From Dimorphilus gyrociliatus (Eukaryota; Annelida; Polychaeta; Dinophilidae), in NCBI GenBank assembly GCA_904063045.1, contig CAJFCJ010000026.1:784964-848963 (forward strand): DNA of 64,000 bases. The letters run 5' to 3'. A program made the position numbers and the translations under genes. Numbering within the stretch: position 1 is the stretch's first letter; each line of letters opens with the position of its first letter. The notes under the pieces were generated by a model. It made no database searches. It saw only the letters and a program-made list of their open reading frames with translations, and was not told where the DNA came from. Positions 22,345 to 33,374 of the stretch are shown piece by piece.

Positions 22345-23496
22345 TCTTCACCCTGCAATATTTATAAATGTATTTATTTTACAAGTTTCGTATTTTTAAG
22401 TCTCAGTTTTTATATCTTATGCTTCCTGGTTAGTTCATACAACCTTATTACACTTTCCACACAATCTATTCTCAATTTGTTTCGAGATTCGTCAATTTTT
22501 CTTCGGCAGACGCCATTTTGACCACGTGTTTCTTAAAAAAAACTAGTTATGACTAAAATGGCATTTGTCAACAAAATTTCCTCATATTTATATTCAGTAG
22601 ATAGAATTTTGGTGAAATATGAATTTCAGCATCAAAAAGACAATTTTTTATTGAATTTGATAAATCAGTTAAATAATCACTTCTTTCGATCTAATAAAGC
22701 GTCAAAATGACATTCTTTTTGACATAGAATATATTTTGAAGTACATAGATACAAAATGTTGATGAAAAGCAACATGACAATGATTTAAAAAGCGTTAATC
22801 GATCATTATTTCCATCAGTAATATTTCATACAAATATTCATTTAAAAGAAGTCGCCATTTTGTTTCCAATTCAGAATATCAAAATGTCAGCTATTAACTT
22901 TTATTTGTCAGAATAATTGTGAAAAAGTTCAAAGTATTTAAAACGCAATTGATAGAAATGAAAAAAACCAAAATATAAATGTTTAAATATCTGTCATGTG
23001 ACATTTAAAGTTTTCAACATTTTTGCAAAATGGCACCACTGTTATTCAATTGTATCGGTTGGATATTTTGATTTATCAGATTTGTGTGTAGATTATGAGA
23101 AATTTGATCATGTTTTTATTTGCACTTTCGATGGAAACCTTTAAGAATATAAGCCTAGAAAAACATGGCGTCAGTTGTTTTTCTCAACAATTTCAACACG
23201 AAATTCAATTTGTTATTTACGCTAATCGGAAGAGCTTTTTATTGAAATGAGATGCACAACTCACAGTAAATACGATTAGAATGTTTAGAAGTAGAAGCTT
23301 GCGTTATATCTAGAATAAATGCAATCTAACTGTACGATAAAGGGTGAAGCAACCGCAAACACACGTCGCACTCTCAACTTTCTTCGCATTAATTGCTTTT
23401 AAATCCTGAAAAATGTGTAAAATAAATGAAAAGTTTGCATGCAGTTTGATGAAAAGTTTCGAGAGAATTTTACGAAACCTTCCAAGTTGAAAAGTG

Positions 23497-23504
23497 TATA
23501 AATA
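23497..23504 (+). promoter_or_regulatory. TATA box with initiator
   Basis: TATAAATA followed 32 bp later by an initiator-like TCAGTG (A at 23529). This is canonical spacing for an RNA polymerase II core promoter. Identical in the second copy at 43568. Confidence 0.6.
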
Positions 23505-23528
23505 GGCGAAAGCTGCGAGGTACAAATC

Positions 23529-23955
23529 AGTGTAAATCGGGTTAAGTATTGTGGTATTACAAGATCAGACACTACTCCTAAGATTGACGATTTTTTTTTT
23601 ACGTAAGTATAACGTTAAAATTTTGCATTGCTGTAGAATTGTAATGGTTTGGTTCTTTTCAGGAGAAACGCCTTGACTTTACACTCCAATCGGAAAAGAA
23701 GCTGAATTTGGTCACAGTAGGGTAAAATTCCTTCTTGAAGATTGTCGTTCATTTCTTATGGACAACTCTGCGTGTGACAAGTGTTCTGGAAAAACGAAAT
23801 GGAAGAGAAGCATCTCGACTGAATACGAAATTCTCTCTGAACGAAACAGCACAACCTAAATCGAAAAGAAAATGCTGAAAGAAACTGTATATATTATGTT
23901 GAAATTTGTCTTTAACTGATCTCTCTATTCAATAAACATTACTTTGAACAAATCA
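23529..23955 (+). other. Small spliced transcription unit, copy 1 (33-residue ORF)
   Basis: Read from signals: start at 23529, exon 1 to 23602, donor AC|GTAAGTAT, 60-bp intron (23603-23662), acceptor TTCTTTTCAG, exon 2 from 23663, AATAAA at 23931-23936. Exon 1 has no ATG. In exon 2 the first ATG (23758) opens 33 codons to 23859: Lys/Ser/Thr-rich, with two Cys in a CDKC motif and no signal peptide. I do not recognise it. All signals are conserved in copy 2, but the peptide's C terminus differs (36 residues there). It could be a small protein gene or a non-coding RNA. The minus-strand frame at 23310-23525 runs through the promoter and is not supported. Confidence 0.45.
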
Positions 23956-24469
23956 TTTTAAGACTTGCGCATTTTTGACTTTCATCTTCTGTTTAAATTA
24001 CGAGTTTACTTGGTTAACTTCTTGTTGCTTAATTACAACAATCTTTTCATAATCAACAAATGAATCCCTTGTTCTATAAGATTTCTATTATGTAATAGAA
24101 AAGAGTAATCAAATAACGGTTCCTTTATTTATATACGATTTATCGTACATTACAAATTCCTGTTGATTAAAAATTGTTCAAAAGTTCCGAAAAGGAAGCA
24201 TTGAATGTCATATTCATTGCATTCCCGGTGAACTTTAGGGCTAAAGAGTTTCGATTGAACATAACCAACTATAATAAAGTATGCGTTGATCAGAGCTTGA
24301 TTAGGGTTTTAGGTTAAAAGTATTAATTTATGGACATTTTATGTTGCATTCGAAGAATTTAACTGTCAAAAAATGACATATTCTTTCTGTATTTTTATGT
24401 AACAACATATAAAAGTATCGAGAATATCAGTAAAACGGCAACTACGAACGATATTCTCTGTTCAATATA

Positions 24470-24877
24470 TTAGGTACGATGGGAACGTTTCCTTTTTTTC
24501 TCATTAAGATCATATGAAATCCATTTCCCGCTAATTTTTCTGTACCCAAGCTCCTTAATTATCTTTCCAACAGCTTCTTGACCAATATCCAATTTTCTGC
24601 TTATTTCTCTCTGAGATTTAGTCGGATCTTCTTTCAGAAGCCTGTCAATAGTGTCGCTATTTTGAGCTGTAACAGATGTCCTTGGGCGACCAGATTTTGG
24701 CAAATCTTCAAAGTTTTTTCTTCCTTTTTTTATATCAGATACCCATCTTCTTACGGAAGCTTCACTAATAGTTTCGTCCCCAAAATAGCTTTTTAGCCGT
24801 GTATAAATATTCCTTGGAGAGGCCTTCTCATGCACTAAAAATGCAATTATTTTTCGTTGATCCGAACGCGTAGACAT
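24470..24877 (-). CDS. Mariner-type double helix-turn-helix protein without catalytic domain
   Basis: ATG at 24877 gives 135 residues (the frame extends a little further 5'). First HTH: DQRKIIAFLVHEK, RNIYTRLKSYFG, SEASVRRWVSDIKKG. Linker: a GRPR AT-hook-like motif. Second HTH: PTKSQREISRKLDIGQEAVGKIIKELGYRK. The tail is basic (KKRKRS) and ends at a stop where a transposase would continue to its DDE domain. No catalytic relic is visible in the next 400 bp. It lies in the part of block alpha copy 1 that is absent from copy 2. It may be a truncated mariner, or a DNA-binding-only derivative able to bind mariner ends. Confidence 0.6.
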   Translation of the reverse strand: MSTRSDQRKIIAFLVHEKASPRNIYTRLKSYFGDETISEASVRRWVSDIKKGRKNFEDLPKSGRPRTSVTAQNSDTIDRLLKEDPTKSQREISRKLDIGQEAVGKIIKELGYRKISGKWISYDLNEKKRKRSHRT

Positions 24878-25134
24878 GGCTGAACAGTTAGAGCCGAAAT
24901 GAAAGTTTACAAATTCAGCAAGACAATTGGAAAGTGGCAATAATATTAATAAGGCCGTTTTAAAATAACAGCAAAGTGTATGAAACTATCCCGATCGTAT
25001 CTAATATTAGAATATTAAACTAAATTCTAAACCCAAAACGTTTAAATAATTATTCAATACTTTCATTTTACGATTGTAAAACATCCATTGACCAAAATGA
25101 TTAGCCTAAGTATATGCACTGCAAAGATATTTAC

Positions 25135-25849
25135 CTTTTTATAGATATTGCAAATCATACAATTCCAGTCTTTGCCACTTTCTTCGATTATCAGGTCGAG
25201 GTATCTGTAATTATTCCATACATTAGATTATAGTTTGTAAAAGAGTTAACACAAAATCCACTACTGTATTACTTAGTTAACCGATTCTTGCAAGTGCTTT
25301 GAGTATCGTTTTTTTACTTATTAGATTGATATCACAAACCAAACAATTTATTATAAATCTTATTATTATTCAAATATTCCAAATTATATTAATCAATAAT
25401 CTACAATGTTGCACTTTCTGTCAATTCAAAGCCAATTGTACAATGTCGATATACCGTGTAATCAATGTAACGGTCATTGCAAAAACGATCATGTATGAAA
25501 AATAAGTAACAAAAATCAATATTTGAAGAAATGTGTACTTACTAAAAATTATAATCTTTGCAAATTGACGAAAATGATCAATTTTAGTCAAATTATTAAT
25601 AACCAAAAACCACTTATTATATTTCTCAAAATTCAAAATAACGCAATTTCTTAATAATTAATATTTCGCAACAAAAATTATAAACTGGTATAAAGTGTAT
25701 TACTGAAAATAGTTCCACCTCTTTTCCGAAATGCGGTGTCTCGAAACTTCTATTTTCTTTTTTCGACTTTTCCTTTTTAAATGATGACTTATGTTCAATC
25801 TTTGATAATCGTTAGGAAACAATTGTAACTTTATCGTGAAGTAATACAT
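25135..25849 (-). pseudogene. Candidate exons of a spliced zinc-finger gene, copy 1
   Basis: Minus-strand pieces with good splice signals. (a) ATG at 25849 to 25719, donor AGAG|GTGGAAC. (b) 25649-25543, acceptor TTATTAAG, donor A|GTAAGTAC, in frame with (a) across a 69-bp intron. (c) 25204-25135, acceptor AATTACAG, donor AAG|GTAAAT, encoding a YLDLIIEESGKDW segment and a CMIC pair typical of the start of a C2H2 finger. Piece (b) does not join (c) directly without a stop, so at least one exon is missing. A similar donor context near 26085 suggests a repeated exon. Family not identified; functional status unknown. Confidence 0.3.
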
Positions 25850-26869
25850 AAACAATATTTGATTTATAAAAAAAGAATCGGAATTTCAATAGTCAATTTA
25901 GTCTATATAAATAAATTGATTGAATAATTCTAAATAACAAACTATTGAATATTAACAACAAGACTTGTCATTTATTAAAATGTCAATATTTATTTTTACA
26001 TTTGAAATAAACCGCTAATAATACTATGAATATTTCGTGATATGAAATTAAAACCCGGTAGAATATTAAAATCGAAAGTAATCCTACCTCTTATCAAAAA
26101 TATGGTGTCTTAAAAGTTCAACGTTCGGCGTGCTTTCTTCAACAAAAAGTTTAAAGTAATACGTAACGAAGTCTTCGGTAAATAATTTTCATTAAAACAA
26201 AAATTCATATTCTTTAGAGAGATCATTCTGGGAGGAATTGAATTATATGAATAATTATGGTTTATGCAAGTTGACTCGAAACGAACTGAAGAGAGCGTTA
26301 TTAGGAAAGAGAATAACATATGTTGCAGTTTTGCAAAGAATTGTAAAGAAATCGAATGTAAGCGTCAATAAAAGAGGACTGATATACTGTACATATTAGT
26401 ATCTTATGATAAAAGTCTATCATATTGTGTATATATATGCAGTGAGAGACGAATCTTTTCGTGCCATACTTAGTTTTAGCGTTTTCTACTAACTTTTCTC
26501 CCTTAGCTAATCGAAATAACTATGTTTTAGATTTGAAGACATTAGAAATTTATTTCAGTTTCCTTACGAAACAATGAAAAATTTCTTTAAAAATATTGTG
26601 TGATTAATTGATAATTTTTTCCTATACCCTTTGTATTTCACGAAAATGAAAAACAATTCAAATGAATGTTTTTTTTTCTATTTTTTTATGTAAATAGTGT
26701 TTACTTTTTATTTTTATATAGAGTTGTTATATTTTTAATTTAAAGCCGTTTTTTTGCAGTATTCCGATTGATTCGTCAGTCCAGAGACTCATGATGAAGC
26801 TTTTTCATCTCTTCCTTTCTCTTTCTGTTAAACTATTCAAGACATGGAGTAATGGACCGAGCTTCCAAG

Positions 26870-27990
26870 CCTGATTACTATTAGATTTATTCAATATATT
26901 CACTACAGTAATTATCAAGCTACACTTCGAGCAGTCCGGATAAGGCTGGCTGAAATACTTTATCCTAATTCCACTGTGTCCGGAATAAGAAGGGTCTCTT
27001 TAAAAAATACAGAATATGTTGCTTAAGAAACTACAAGGAATAATTAACGAATGGCTAATTTTCTAGCAAAATTCGTTGGTCAATTTCAATATTGCGCCCT
27101 CGACTTAATGACTCCCATCTGCCATATCCCTAAAGATCAAGAGCTATAAATATTGGAAATAATCGTTAGTAAATATCTGATGTGGAAATTCAATTCTCCA
27201 TACTCCCGACACAAGAAGGAAATAATAGAATATCTTATTGGACTTATAAAAACACTATTATCTACATCTGAGCTGAAACTATATTTGCAATGTACCTTAA
27301 AATCTATCAGACTCATGGTTTCGGTTATTAAAAGCAATATGAACCAAAGACCTATAAGCTTATATATGATTTAGGCGAACTGATCGTGATGTCACCCATC
27401 AATTTAAAATACTAAAAATTTCCATGGAAAACGACAAATATGACCCAGCAACGGTTATTGAGAAACGTCAACAACTGAGGAAGAGGTGCTTTTACTAAAT
27501 TTTTCAATAACTTCGCGAAACGAAGAAAATGACGCAAAGGCCAGTAAAAATCGATCTTAACAATAGACCAGTTAGTACTATACCTAGATTAACAGGCGAT
27601 ACATGGATTCGATCTTGTATCAATAGTCCGACAGATATCCGAATGAACCTGTGAGATTACACTGCACATGCGGGGTCGAAGGACGCATCATAGGCATAAT
27701 CATCCCCTGACTCTTGAGCGAATCTCTTTTCTTTCCTTCTCCCTCGGCCAGTGTAGTCGTTGACCATTACGGCAGAATGAATTACGTCGCCGATGATTCC
27801 AATATTTTAACATTACGTTCTAAAATTTAAATCTCGGCCTCTATCATCTCTACCACACGTAACTATTTTCAAATTATACAGTATATTTACAGTATCCATG
27901 TATTACATTGATGAATGAACTTTTCAAACAGCTGAAAACAATTGAATATTTTCTCATATTTTACTTTCTTTTACAGTGTTTCTAAAAAGA
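26870..27990 (+). pseudogene. Decayed BEL/Pao integrase and C-terminal region
   Basis: Plus-strand pieces: ATLRAVRIRLAEI near 26920 (integrase N-terminal part), QYCALDLMTPI near 27086 (first catalytic Asp region), then WKFNSPYSRHKKEIIE near 27182 (catalytic Glu region, altered), with the segment between them missing. Downstream pieces correspond to the DUF5641-like C terminus and the 3' non-coding end (27760-27990), which parallels 53030-53370. Multiple stops. Confidence 0.65.
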
Positions 27991-27999
27991 AATGTTTCG

Positions 28000-28450
28000 A
28001 ATTTGATCTCTGTTAAGGAATGATGGCAAGCAAAGTGGCGTAAATGTTACGTCTCAAAAACTGTAGAACACGGATGTGTTGAAAATTTGCTTGAAAATCT
28101 TTATAGTCGATGAGAAAAATTGTCTTCAAGTGCATTTCTTTCCTTCTTGTTGGCGTGATTGAAAAGCTTGAAAAGCCTATGGAAATATGTGAGATGTATG
28201 TAGACGAAGGGAGGCTTTGTTGTGAAAAGTTGTGATGGAATATGGAGTTTATTACGCATACCAAAAATCTATAACAAAGATACCATTTCGATGATGTTGC
28301 CCCATCACACTATTATCTTTTTGGGAAGTTTTCCGATTTATGAGGATGACATAGATCATTACCTTATAGCCTCAGATCCCACACCAGTTTCGAAACTTGG
28401 CAATATTTAACAACAGTTCCATGGACTATTATTGCCTAATTACGCCTGTA
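28000..28450 (+). pseudogene. Mariner-derived repeat module following a BEL 3' end
   Basis: The stretch after the BEL 3' end parallels 53365-53680. It contains decayed mariner pieces: MYVDEGRLCCEKL like the region before the first catalytic Asp, and DDVAPSHYYLFGKFSD (28290-28340), the third catalytic Asp block. Stops interrupt it. Confidence 0.5.
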
Positions 28451-28608
28451 AATCAAATATTTCTCCATCCAGAGATTATCTTTGTTGATTAATTACAATA
28501 AAATTACAATAATAAGGATGAAGAGAAAGAGGCCTTAAAAACATTTTTTTGGAGTGTGAAAGAGAGGTGATATTGTAATATTACTAAACAAGACGCAGTT
28601 GACATTTG

Positions 28609-30032
28609 CAGTGCTGAAAAAATTGTTTCGTACGACTGACTGTTTTGTAAGAGCTATTTGAAAGGTAAATTTGACTATAATATAGGAAATTTTGTCTAGT
28701 TTTCAAGTAATTTTCAGATTCTTTCTACCTCCATATGCCCCCCTATAAAATATGATCTACGAGTAGTTTTTTACAAATACTCAATGAATATGATAGGCAT
28801 AAACTGTATAATAACAATAGGCTAGTGTGAAAAGAACATTTGAAGGTGGTGTATAGTCAAGAAATTAAGAGTTTAAATAAAAAATAACACGAAGAAGGAT
28901 TATCCTACAGGAAGACTTTAGAATTATTGAAAATTCCAAAGTCTTCAATTCAATACATTTTGAAGCCAACTAATTTAAAAAGTGGAGGTGTCGGTAGACC
29001 AAGATCTCTTTCAAATAGAGATAGAACCCTCATGAAGAGGGAGATAAATAAATTGAAAGAAGAGAAACAGAGGGTTACGAGTACAAACCTGGCATTCAAC
29101 TCCAACCTAACAGTATCAAAGAAGTGCAATCCCTCAGAATCCCCCTTTAAAGAAGAAAAATAGACTTAAACGAGTAGAAATATGTAGAGCCTGGTTCAAA
29201 AATATATAGACTTGGACAAAATAATCATCTCTGATGAGTGTAGATTTAGTTTAGATGCACCAGACAATTTTCAAGCGTGGCAGTTCAATCCAGAAAAAGA
29301 AAATTTGAGAAGTAAACATTCAATGGGTGGTGGAGGAGTCATGATCTGGGGATGTATGGAGCCAGATGGTTTCTTGCATATTTCTGGAATTGAAAAAAAG
29401 TGCACTAATGGATGGTACTTGGCCATGGTAATGCCATTCCTAAAAAAAAAGATATGGGAAGAATTTCATTTTCTAGCAAGACAATGCGCCTTGCCACAAG
29501 GCCAAAATTGTCCTAAAATATTTTGAGACTGGAAAGTTCAAAGTCTTACCTTGGCCAGCTTACTCCCCAAATCTCTCTCCTATAGAGAATGTATGACATA
29601 TGTTAAAGAACCTGGTGTACGATGGCCCATAATTTAATAAAAAGGAAACTTTGCGGAGGTGTATCCAAGAAAAAGTCGAAGCATTAAATAAAAGACGGAG
29701 GAGGGATTTAATTACCTTTCATAATTCACTGCTAAAGAGAGGACTGGACTGTATTTAAAAAAAATGGCTTGAAGCTAAAATATTAATATTTGTAAATGTA
29801 TGCTTAATTAAAAAATGTATAAAATATGGGGGGGGCATACAGAAAATTGGCTTGACTTTTCCAAATAATTTGTAAACTAGGAGAGGTGGAAAGTATCTGA
29901 AAATTACTTATAAAACTAGACAAAATTTCCAATATTATAGTCAATTTTTTTTTAAAAAAATGCTATTGATTACCCTTTAAAATAGCCCTTACAAAAAAAA
30001 GTCGGTCATAAGAAACAATTCTTTCAGCACTG
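28609..30032 (+). mobile_element. Tc1-type DNA transposon, complete ends, dead transposase
   Basis: Bounded by CAGTGCTG (28609-28616) and CAGCACTG (30025-30032), with a TA following the right end. The terminal inverted repeats are long: about 135 bp at the left match 29830-30032 with a 60-bp difference on the right, and each ends near a C- or G-run. Inside, plus strand: an HTH with KSSIQYILKPTNLKSGG and GRPRSLSNRDR (28927-29160), then KIIISDECRFSLD with the first catalytic Asp (about 29230) and GGGGVMIWGCM. A frameshift destroys the second Asp block near 29480, and PNLSPIENV (about 29560) marks the Glu block in another frame. It sits inside older BEL/mariner repeat DNA. Confidence 0.85.
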
Positions 30033-30036
30033 TATT

Positions 30037-30636
30037 ATGCCTAAAGTGTCTGTAGAATTGATACTACCCTTTATCGTAAGGAAAATGCTTATTTCCTACT
30101 ACAAAAGCCAGTCAATTGTAAAATATCTCAACTGGAAATTCAACTCCCCTTACTCTCCACACAAAATGGGGGTCGTCGAAAGAATAATCGACCTGATAAA
30201 GGAACGACAACGCCTGAACGCGAAATGCTGCACGGAATTGTTCAATAAGATACACAATAGAACCAAATGGTATGAAAACAGGTATAAGATGAACATACAA
30301 CTCGGCGACCTCGTTCTATACCTGGACCAAAGATCTATGTATAAGTTAAATTTGGGATACATCACACGCAAAGTCGCGGAGCATACCTTCGAGATTGACA
30401 CTGGACGCAGCAATATCGAGAGAGACGCAAGAGATATAATTCCCTACTTAACAAAAGAGTCTCTTTCTGTGCCTCTCTCTTCGGCGATGAGCCCAACGAC
30501 TAGTCTTGACTACGTGCCATCCTCATACCTTACGATTCTACGTTACGTTATTATTATTTTAAATGTCCTATCTAAGACAATAACATTTTTTCTATGTCAT
30601 TCATCCGCAACACATCTACCTTTAATTATCATTTAA
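30037..30636 (+). pseudogene. BEL/Pao C-terminal fragment (integrase end plus DUF5641-like)
   Basis: A 199-codon open frame. It starts in integrase (WKFNSPYSPHKMGVVERII, with the catalytic Glu), then runs to the C-terminal domain with CCTELFNKIHNRTKWY, GDLVLYLDQRS and a V/I-D-T-GRSNIERD-R-IIPYL block. It is similar to the end of the 48.6-53.0 kb element but lacks the spacer of about 70 residues between integrase and that domain. Upstream pol is absent. Confidence 0.75.
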
Positions 30637-30734
30637 GATTACTAGTATAAACCTTCACGCGTTATATTAGTAAAAGTCGAAGAATAGCAATAGCGTACGA
30701 TCGTAGTTCATTCAACGACTACACTATAACATAT

Positions 30735-33285
30735 CTCTTGATAATTAAGAAGAGGAACGATAATATGTAAATTATATTCATTGAGAATATTGAGAAATCT
30801 ATAGGAATATTTGAGAATTATGCAGAGGAAGGAAACGCTTTGTTGTCAAAAATTGTGATGGAATTTGAAAAATGGTGTTTTTTCATGAACCAGAAACAAA
30901 GAGAGCTTCAAAATAATAACCAATGTTGAACGACCATCAAAATAAGTAAAGGAAGCTAAATATTTAGAACAACTAATGGTCAGTTTCTTTTTTGTGATAG
31001 GAAAGCTATTTATTATATTCCGATAATTAAACAGAAGTTAACGCAAAAAAGAATGAATAGAGCCGAACGCAATAAATAATTGCATGTTCTATTCGGAAAA
31101 AGAGTGTCCCGAAATGCTTCCTGCTTTTTTACAATAGTGACGGAAAAAAATTATAGAATTATATCTAAAATGTATCAATAAAATCAATACTCTATCTGAC
31201 ATTCTTTGATCGTTAAAAAGCGAAGGATAATACGCAAATTAAATTAATTCAACAGGACGATATTAGGAATAGGAAATCACGAGGTATTATACAATTACAA
31301 ACAAATGTATTTCACTTCCTAAAATTAATTTAACCAACAGAGAATGAAAGAAAATACGAGACAGCTGAATATATGTTTTTTAAACAATTAAATCAATACG
31401 ATAACATGAGGAAAGACAGTACCGATACCCTATTTTTGGCCACTGGGCTATTTTCTATAATAATTAAGATTTTTTTCTTCAACATTAATTTGACAATGCA
31501 ATAATATAACATGGAGATTGTCATTTTGTAATCAACAGATTCTACTAGTTCAATTTTTTTATTTCACTCTTTTAATAACAAAAAATTTTAAAAAAGCTGA
31601 AAATTTCAAGAGGATCTGTCCAGTATATCATTAAAAAGTATAAAAAGCATGGAACGATAAATAACTTGTCAAAATTATGCACCCCAAAGATTCTGACAGA
31701 CAGGGAGGAGAGAAAAATCTGTCAGATCTCAAAAAAGAATCTTTTTTTCACGGCAAGGAATGTCGTTGACCATTCAGGACTGGCTTCGAAATATCCTTAT
31801 CCACCTGCAAAAAGGTTCTACAAAAGAATAAGCTAAGAGGCTTTGTTGCCAGCTCTAAAGCCTTCCCATGCAAGAAACCGGAAGCTATTTTGTGAAAAGA
31901 TGCTGAGCAAGAGTCAAGAGGAGGTAAACAATATCATCTTTTCCAACGAGACTCGAATAGAACTGTATCCAAAAAGGAGAATTTGGGTACGCAGGAGCGG
32001 GAGCAGTAGCAAACGATATGACCCCAAATTCATAAAAAAGCCATTAAAACAGCAAATGTTTCTATTTCCATATGGGGATGTATAAAGGCAGATGGGACAA
32101 GGTCAATGAAATTGTACGATGGCTATATGAACAGTAGCTTGTATCAAGAAATTATCATAGAGAAGCTTCTTCCGATATACACTGAGGATAATCTGCTTAT
32201 GCAGGATGGTACAAAGTGTCACACATCGGTTTCAACTATGAGGTTTATGAGGAGGAACAAAATAAAAGTTTTAGGCGACTGGCCTTCTAGAAGCCCAGAA
32301 CTAAATGTGATTGAAAACTTGTGGGCGTATTTGAAAAATCGCTTGCCAAACCATGTCCTAGAGACAAAAGAAGATTTGTGGAAGGCAGTAGAAGAGGAGT
32401 TTCATAAAATTCCAAATTGATATATCCGAAACTTATATAAAAGTTTTCACAGGAGACTCAGACTTTGTATCAGAAATAAAGGTTATAATATCAGGTACTA
32501 AAGAAAGAGTAAATTGATTATTTGAAGTATTATAGGTTATACGTTAACAAATTGTAAAAAAAAACATATTTCCTACCTTTTCTCAAGAATTTTTTAATAA
32601 ATATGTCAATCGAATTACACCTATTGCTGTAATTCATTGATAGTTATAAAGTCGAATGATGGTACGCATAAAAATTAATAAACCTTCCCTCGAAAATGAC
32701 CTATTTTATTGATATTAGGAATAGGAATCACACCGAAAGGTACAATTACTGTAATTCTGCCACTTCAGATTACTGTCGGCTTTGGAAAGTTTTCGGATTG
32801 ATGAGGATGAATTTGAGCAATTTTCTTTAAATGAACAAAGCCATTAAAACTGGAAGAATACACGAATTAACAAGTAAATTGTGCGTGATGTTATGATGAC
32901 AGATACAAAAGAATTAATGCTGTATCTGTGATCTAACATGACGAAATCCACTGATGATACAACAAACGAAGATATGATTTGACGCAAACCTGTTGCACTT
33001 GAACAGTATCTTCCCTTAAATAAGAGTAGCAGACCTAAAAATACGATCTTTCCGAATACCAAAAAGGAAAGGATACCTATCTACGCTAGTTTAAGCCTCT
33101 GGTAATTTTGCTAATCACAGAATGTTAGCCCTTGTTGACACTGGTGTTACTCCCTAATAAGTCGTCGATTTTTCCTGCAAACCGAATCAATGTACAGCGA
33201 TGAATGCACGTTAACAACGATTTCCAAGCCATCTTAACCGAGAACGTAAAGTTTATCTTTTTTGTATTGTGTAGAAACTGCGATG
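30735..33285 (+). repeat. Segmental duplication, block beta, copy 1
   Basis: 30735-30800 and 31072-31410 match 46075-46150 and 46160-46498; 32590-33285 matches 47925-48611 almost base for base (offset 15,326). Between 31411 and 32590 copy 1 has a Tc1 relic where copy 2 has about 1.4 kb of mariner-derived repeats. Same orientation and order as block alpha. Confidence 0.85.
31585..32510 (+). pseudogene. Tc1-type transposase, frameshifted
   Basis: Plus strand. An HTH-like piece (SRGSVQYIIKKYKKHGTI, near 31607) leads to a frame at 31843-32085 with MLSKSQEEVNNIIFSNETRIELYPKRRIWVRR, where the first catalytic Asp is replaced by Asn. After a frameshift near 32085 the frame 32106-32420 carries LMQDGTKCHT (second Asp) and SPELNVIENLW (Glu; DD34E spacing), and ends near EEEFHKIPN. 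The missing Asp and the frameshift make it inactive. Confidence 0.8.
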
Positions 33286-33370
33286 TTTACGCATATATTG
33301 TTGATTCTTCACCTTTGATGCAAAGTCAGCTAGCTATATACTGTATATTCACAGAAGATGAAGATGAATT
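33080..33370 (+). pseudogene. BEL/Pao protease fragment
   Basis: Pieces with ALVDTGVT (protease DTG) near 33130, then HVNNDFQAILTENVKFIF and CDVYAYIVD. They are collinear with the protease of the copy at 49.6-49.8 kb. Stops interrupt it. The 5' two thirds is duplicated at 48411-48611. Confidence 0.7.
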
Positions 33371-33374
33371 AGGA

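Larger units (their letters stand above)
22345..26510 (+). repeat. Segmental duplication, block alpha, copy 1
   Basis: Nearly identical, in the same orientation, to 42412-45795. The offset is 20,071 bp in the left part and 19,291 bp in the right part. The alignment breaks at about 23976/44034 and resumes at about 25120/44415; copy 1 has about 1.1 kb there (containing a mariner HTH ORF) where copy 2 has about 0.4 kb of other sequence. Differences in the left part are sparse substitutions, implying a recent event. Confidence 0.9.

Noticed and set aside
23310-23525. 71-codon minus frame identical in both duplicates
   Set aside because: Identity reflects recent duplication. The frame runs antisense through the TATA promoter of the small transcription unit.
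25299-25505. Plus-strand 68-codon hydrophobic frame, repeated at 44590-44796
   Set aside because: Antisense to candidate zinc-finger exons with good splice sites; no motif.
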